A DNA stretch of 64,000 nt from Lineus longissimus (lineage: Eukaryota > Nemertea > Pilidiophora > Heteronemertea > Lineidae): positions 5,640,001-5,704,000 of the forward strand of contig NC_088323.1 of assembly GCF_910592395.1 (NCBI RefSeq). The letters are read 5' to 3'. A program made the position numbers and the translations under genes. The number at the start of each line of letters is the position of its first letter. Position 1 is the stretch's first letter. The notes below the pieces were generated by a model. The model made no database searches, was not told the origin of the DNA, and saw nothing but the letters and a program-made list of their open reading frames with translations. Shown here one piece after another: positions 56,301-59,501 of the stretch.

Positions 56301-59300
56301 CTTGAAAGCGTGAATGACACAAATGATACATGATTGACAAGATTACAATTAGCATACATAATTGGCAACATAAGGTTCATATACCCAAAACTTTTGATGG
56401 AGACGGTTTATCAACTAGATTGGGTGGGTCACAGATGAATGGATCGTTAATCTTTACAACAAGACGAATACAGCACAATGATATCACTAGTATTTATGGT
56501 CTTGGAATGTGTGTAGTTTGAAGGTATTGTAAAAGGCCTTCCATTGTAAAATTGCATTCGTTCATGGGGAGGTCTCATTATTTTAAATGCTCCTTTGAGA
56601 TCTGGAAATATTTTTCTAGTTTCTGCCAACTGCCGCGCAGACTCTGCGTGATCAGGTCACTACTTGGTAACACCGTTGCTCTATTCATTCATTCAATTTT
56701 GCTGACACGGGCAGCCTCAATCCAAACATTCCCTACTGTACCGGTGCTACATGTACTTCACTGCCCGTGGCTCACAAGTCAACACTGGTGGTCAAGTCAT
56801 ATATGCATCACTTATTGATGAAAAATCAATATATTACCCATGGAGCCAATACCTGATATTTCATAAGAATGTTCTAATTACAATAGAGCACAATCGCTAT
56901 GAAAGAACTCAATAATGTGTCAAGTCTTAATAATGTAACGAGGATGGCTTTCCAAGAAAAGTCATATTATCAAGAATTGATAAAGACTAGTCTTGTCAAT
57001 TCTTGATATTATATAAGGTATCGATGCCAAAATCTGCTTGAAAAACATAGCGCCATAGATCCCTTATCCTAACCTTGAACGTCATAGATCCCTTTACTTA
57101 ACCTATTACCGTCATAGATCCCTAAATCTAACATATCAATGTCATAGATTCCTTAAACTAACCCATTACCGTCATAAATCCCAAACCTAACCCATTACCA
57201 CCAAAGATCCCTAAACCTAACCTTTTACCGTCATAGATCCCTGAACCTGACCTATTTCTGTCATAGACCCCTAATCCTAACCATCTGAAAATACCAGAAA
57301 ATTAAGAAAATCCACGCCCTCAAAATGAGATGTCCTTACTAACATCAAAACTGTGGCACCTTTCCATCACCTTCAGGATAAATGTCATTCCCGTTCAAAA
57401 GTTCTAAGCCACGTGTATTTTTTCACTTCGATGACTCTAAACATACACGTACCCTGTAACTCAATTTGATTTTTGTCACTCAAAGTACATAATACAGTAG
57501 AATCTCCCTTTGCGGACACCTCTCTATTAAGGACACTAGTTTTGGTCCCAAATTGGTTGTTTCCATTCGATTTGACCTCTAATCAGGACACCTCTCTATT
57601 TAGGACAACACTTGTTAGTCCCAAGGGTGTCCTTAATAGAGAGGTTCTACTGTATGTCCATGTAGCTCAAATTAATTATTGTCACTCATATAACTGTAAA
57701 CGATACAAAGCACTAAAAGTACATGTGGTACAATTTGATTTTCGTTAATCAAAGTACTGAGAATGATACCAAGAGCTCCCTGAAGCTCAGTTTGACTTTT
57801 GTCAATGTTTTTATAACCAGTACGTGTATCTCGAAAATATGGCCAAAAGAGGTGGCTGATTTCTTTTGATTCAGGCAATACATAGAGAAGGACAAACTTA
57901 GAAAAAAGATCCCCGATCGAATCAAAGCAAATGAAAATGTCACAGAAGGTCGCTGCTAAAATGATGAATATGAGCAATACCACCGCCATAATCATAAACT
58001 GTATAGAAATCGGGAAGAAAAATATCAATTCATATCTTGAGTAAGACTTGTGCAATACGGCAGAGTGATTAGCTCTTCTTTGAGAGGCAATTTTCATTCA
58101 CTTGAGACAACTTGCAAATGGACCAAATGGGGGAAAGGTTGCTCAGAGAGTTATATTTTTCCATAATTTTGCGACACGTTCTTGACCTGGCAACAGAAAC
58201 GATGTCGACATTCCAACTGGTATTCTATTATACTGTTCTGGTCATAAGTAATAACACTTGCGTGCAACAATGTATGTTACTTTTGAAAATGATATTTTTC
58301 TTGACGATACCGACCTGGTTTTAAATATTCGTTTTATGCATCGGACAACAAGCGTAGCTGAAATAAAAAGTTGCAACCGAATCATAATTTATAATAAAAT
58401 TTGCATTTGCAATTGCATTAAGAATTTAATGAAATGGCCAGGGCCATTGTGCTCACCTCATGTGGAGGAAAGATGGATAAAGAGCATGGTCTTGTGTCAT
58501 GTAGTGTTAGGTTTGATGTAGGTCCAAGCAATTACAATTTCCCCAAAATGGCCAATTTACAGTACATTCGACCTCTGTGACCTTGAAAAGTAGGTCAAAT
58601 CAAAGAAGACCCGGGTGACACATTGAATGGTTGTTAGAATTAGATGTACCTATGATATAAAATTGGTGCCAATCGGGCAAGTCATTAACTAGGAATAATG
58701 GCATTTTGAAGAATTTAGGATTTGGCCCCCTCCCTGGAGGCCAAACGGCAAATCAGATCGCACCAAACTTCGGTACCTGAGATCACCTGACCAAGGGGTA
58801 CATGTGTACTTAATTTGTGATCAATAGTAATTGCAGTTAAGAAACGTGCCATAGTTACGGCCTGACGGCGAATTTAGGCCATTTGACCTCTGTGACCTTG
58901 ACAAGAAGGTCAAATTAAAAACCTGTGTGACATATACTGTATGGTGGTTAGATGTACCCATGATATCAAATTGGTGGCAATCGGGCAGGAAGTTAAGGAA
59001 TAATCACATTTTTAAGGTTTTTGGATTTTGCCCCCTGGTGGTCAAGTGGTGAATCATATTGGACCAAACTTCGGTCCCTGAGATCACCTGACTAAGGGGT
59101 AAATGTGTACCAAATTTGGTATCAATAGTCATTGCAGTTTAGAAACGTGCCATTGTTACATCCTAACGGCCAATTTACACCATTTGACCTCTGTGACCTT
59201 GAAAAGGAGGTCAAATCAAAAACCCGGAGGATATATGATGCACCTTTGCTAGAAGTACCTACCATATTTTTTTCAAAATTTCCCGACTACTATTAAGGGA

Positions 59301-59468
59301 GATATTGCATATTTTCACTTTTAACGTTTGGCCCCCTGGTGGCCAAACCATGAAACGAATCGGACCGAAACTTGGTCTCCAAGGTGTCATTACATAAGGG
59401 TACATGTGTACCAAGTTTCAACTCAATAGCTCTAACAGTTACGAAACGTGCCCTGCTAACGGACGACG

Positions 59469-59501
<33 letters not shown>

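Noticed and set aside
57050-57284. True telomere
   Set aside because: No pure TTAGGG/CCCTAA run, and it lies inside a gene intron.
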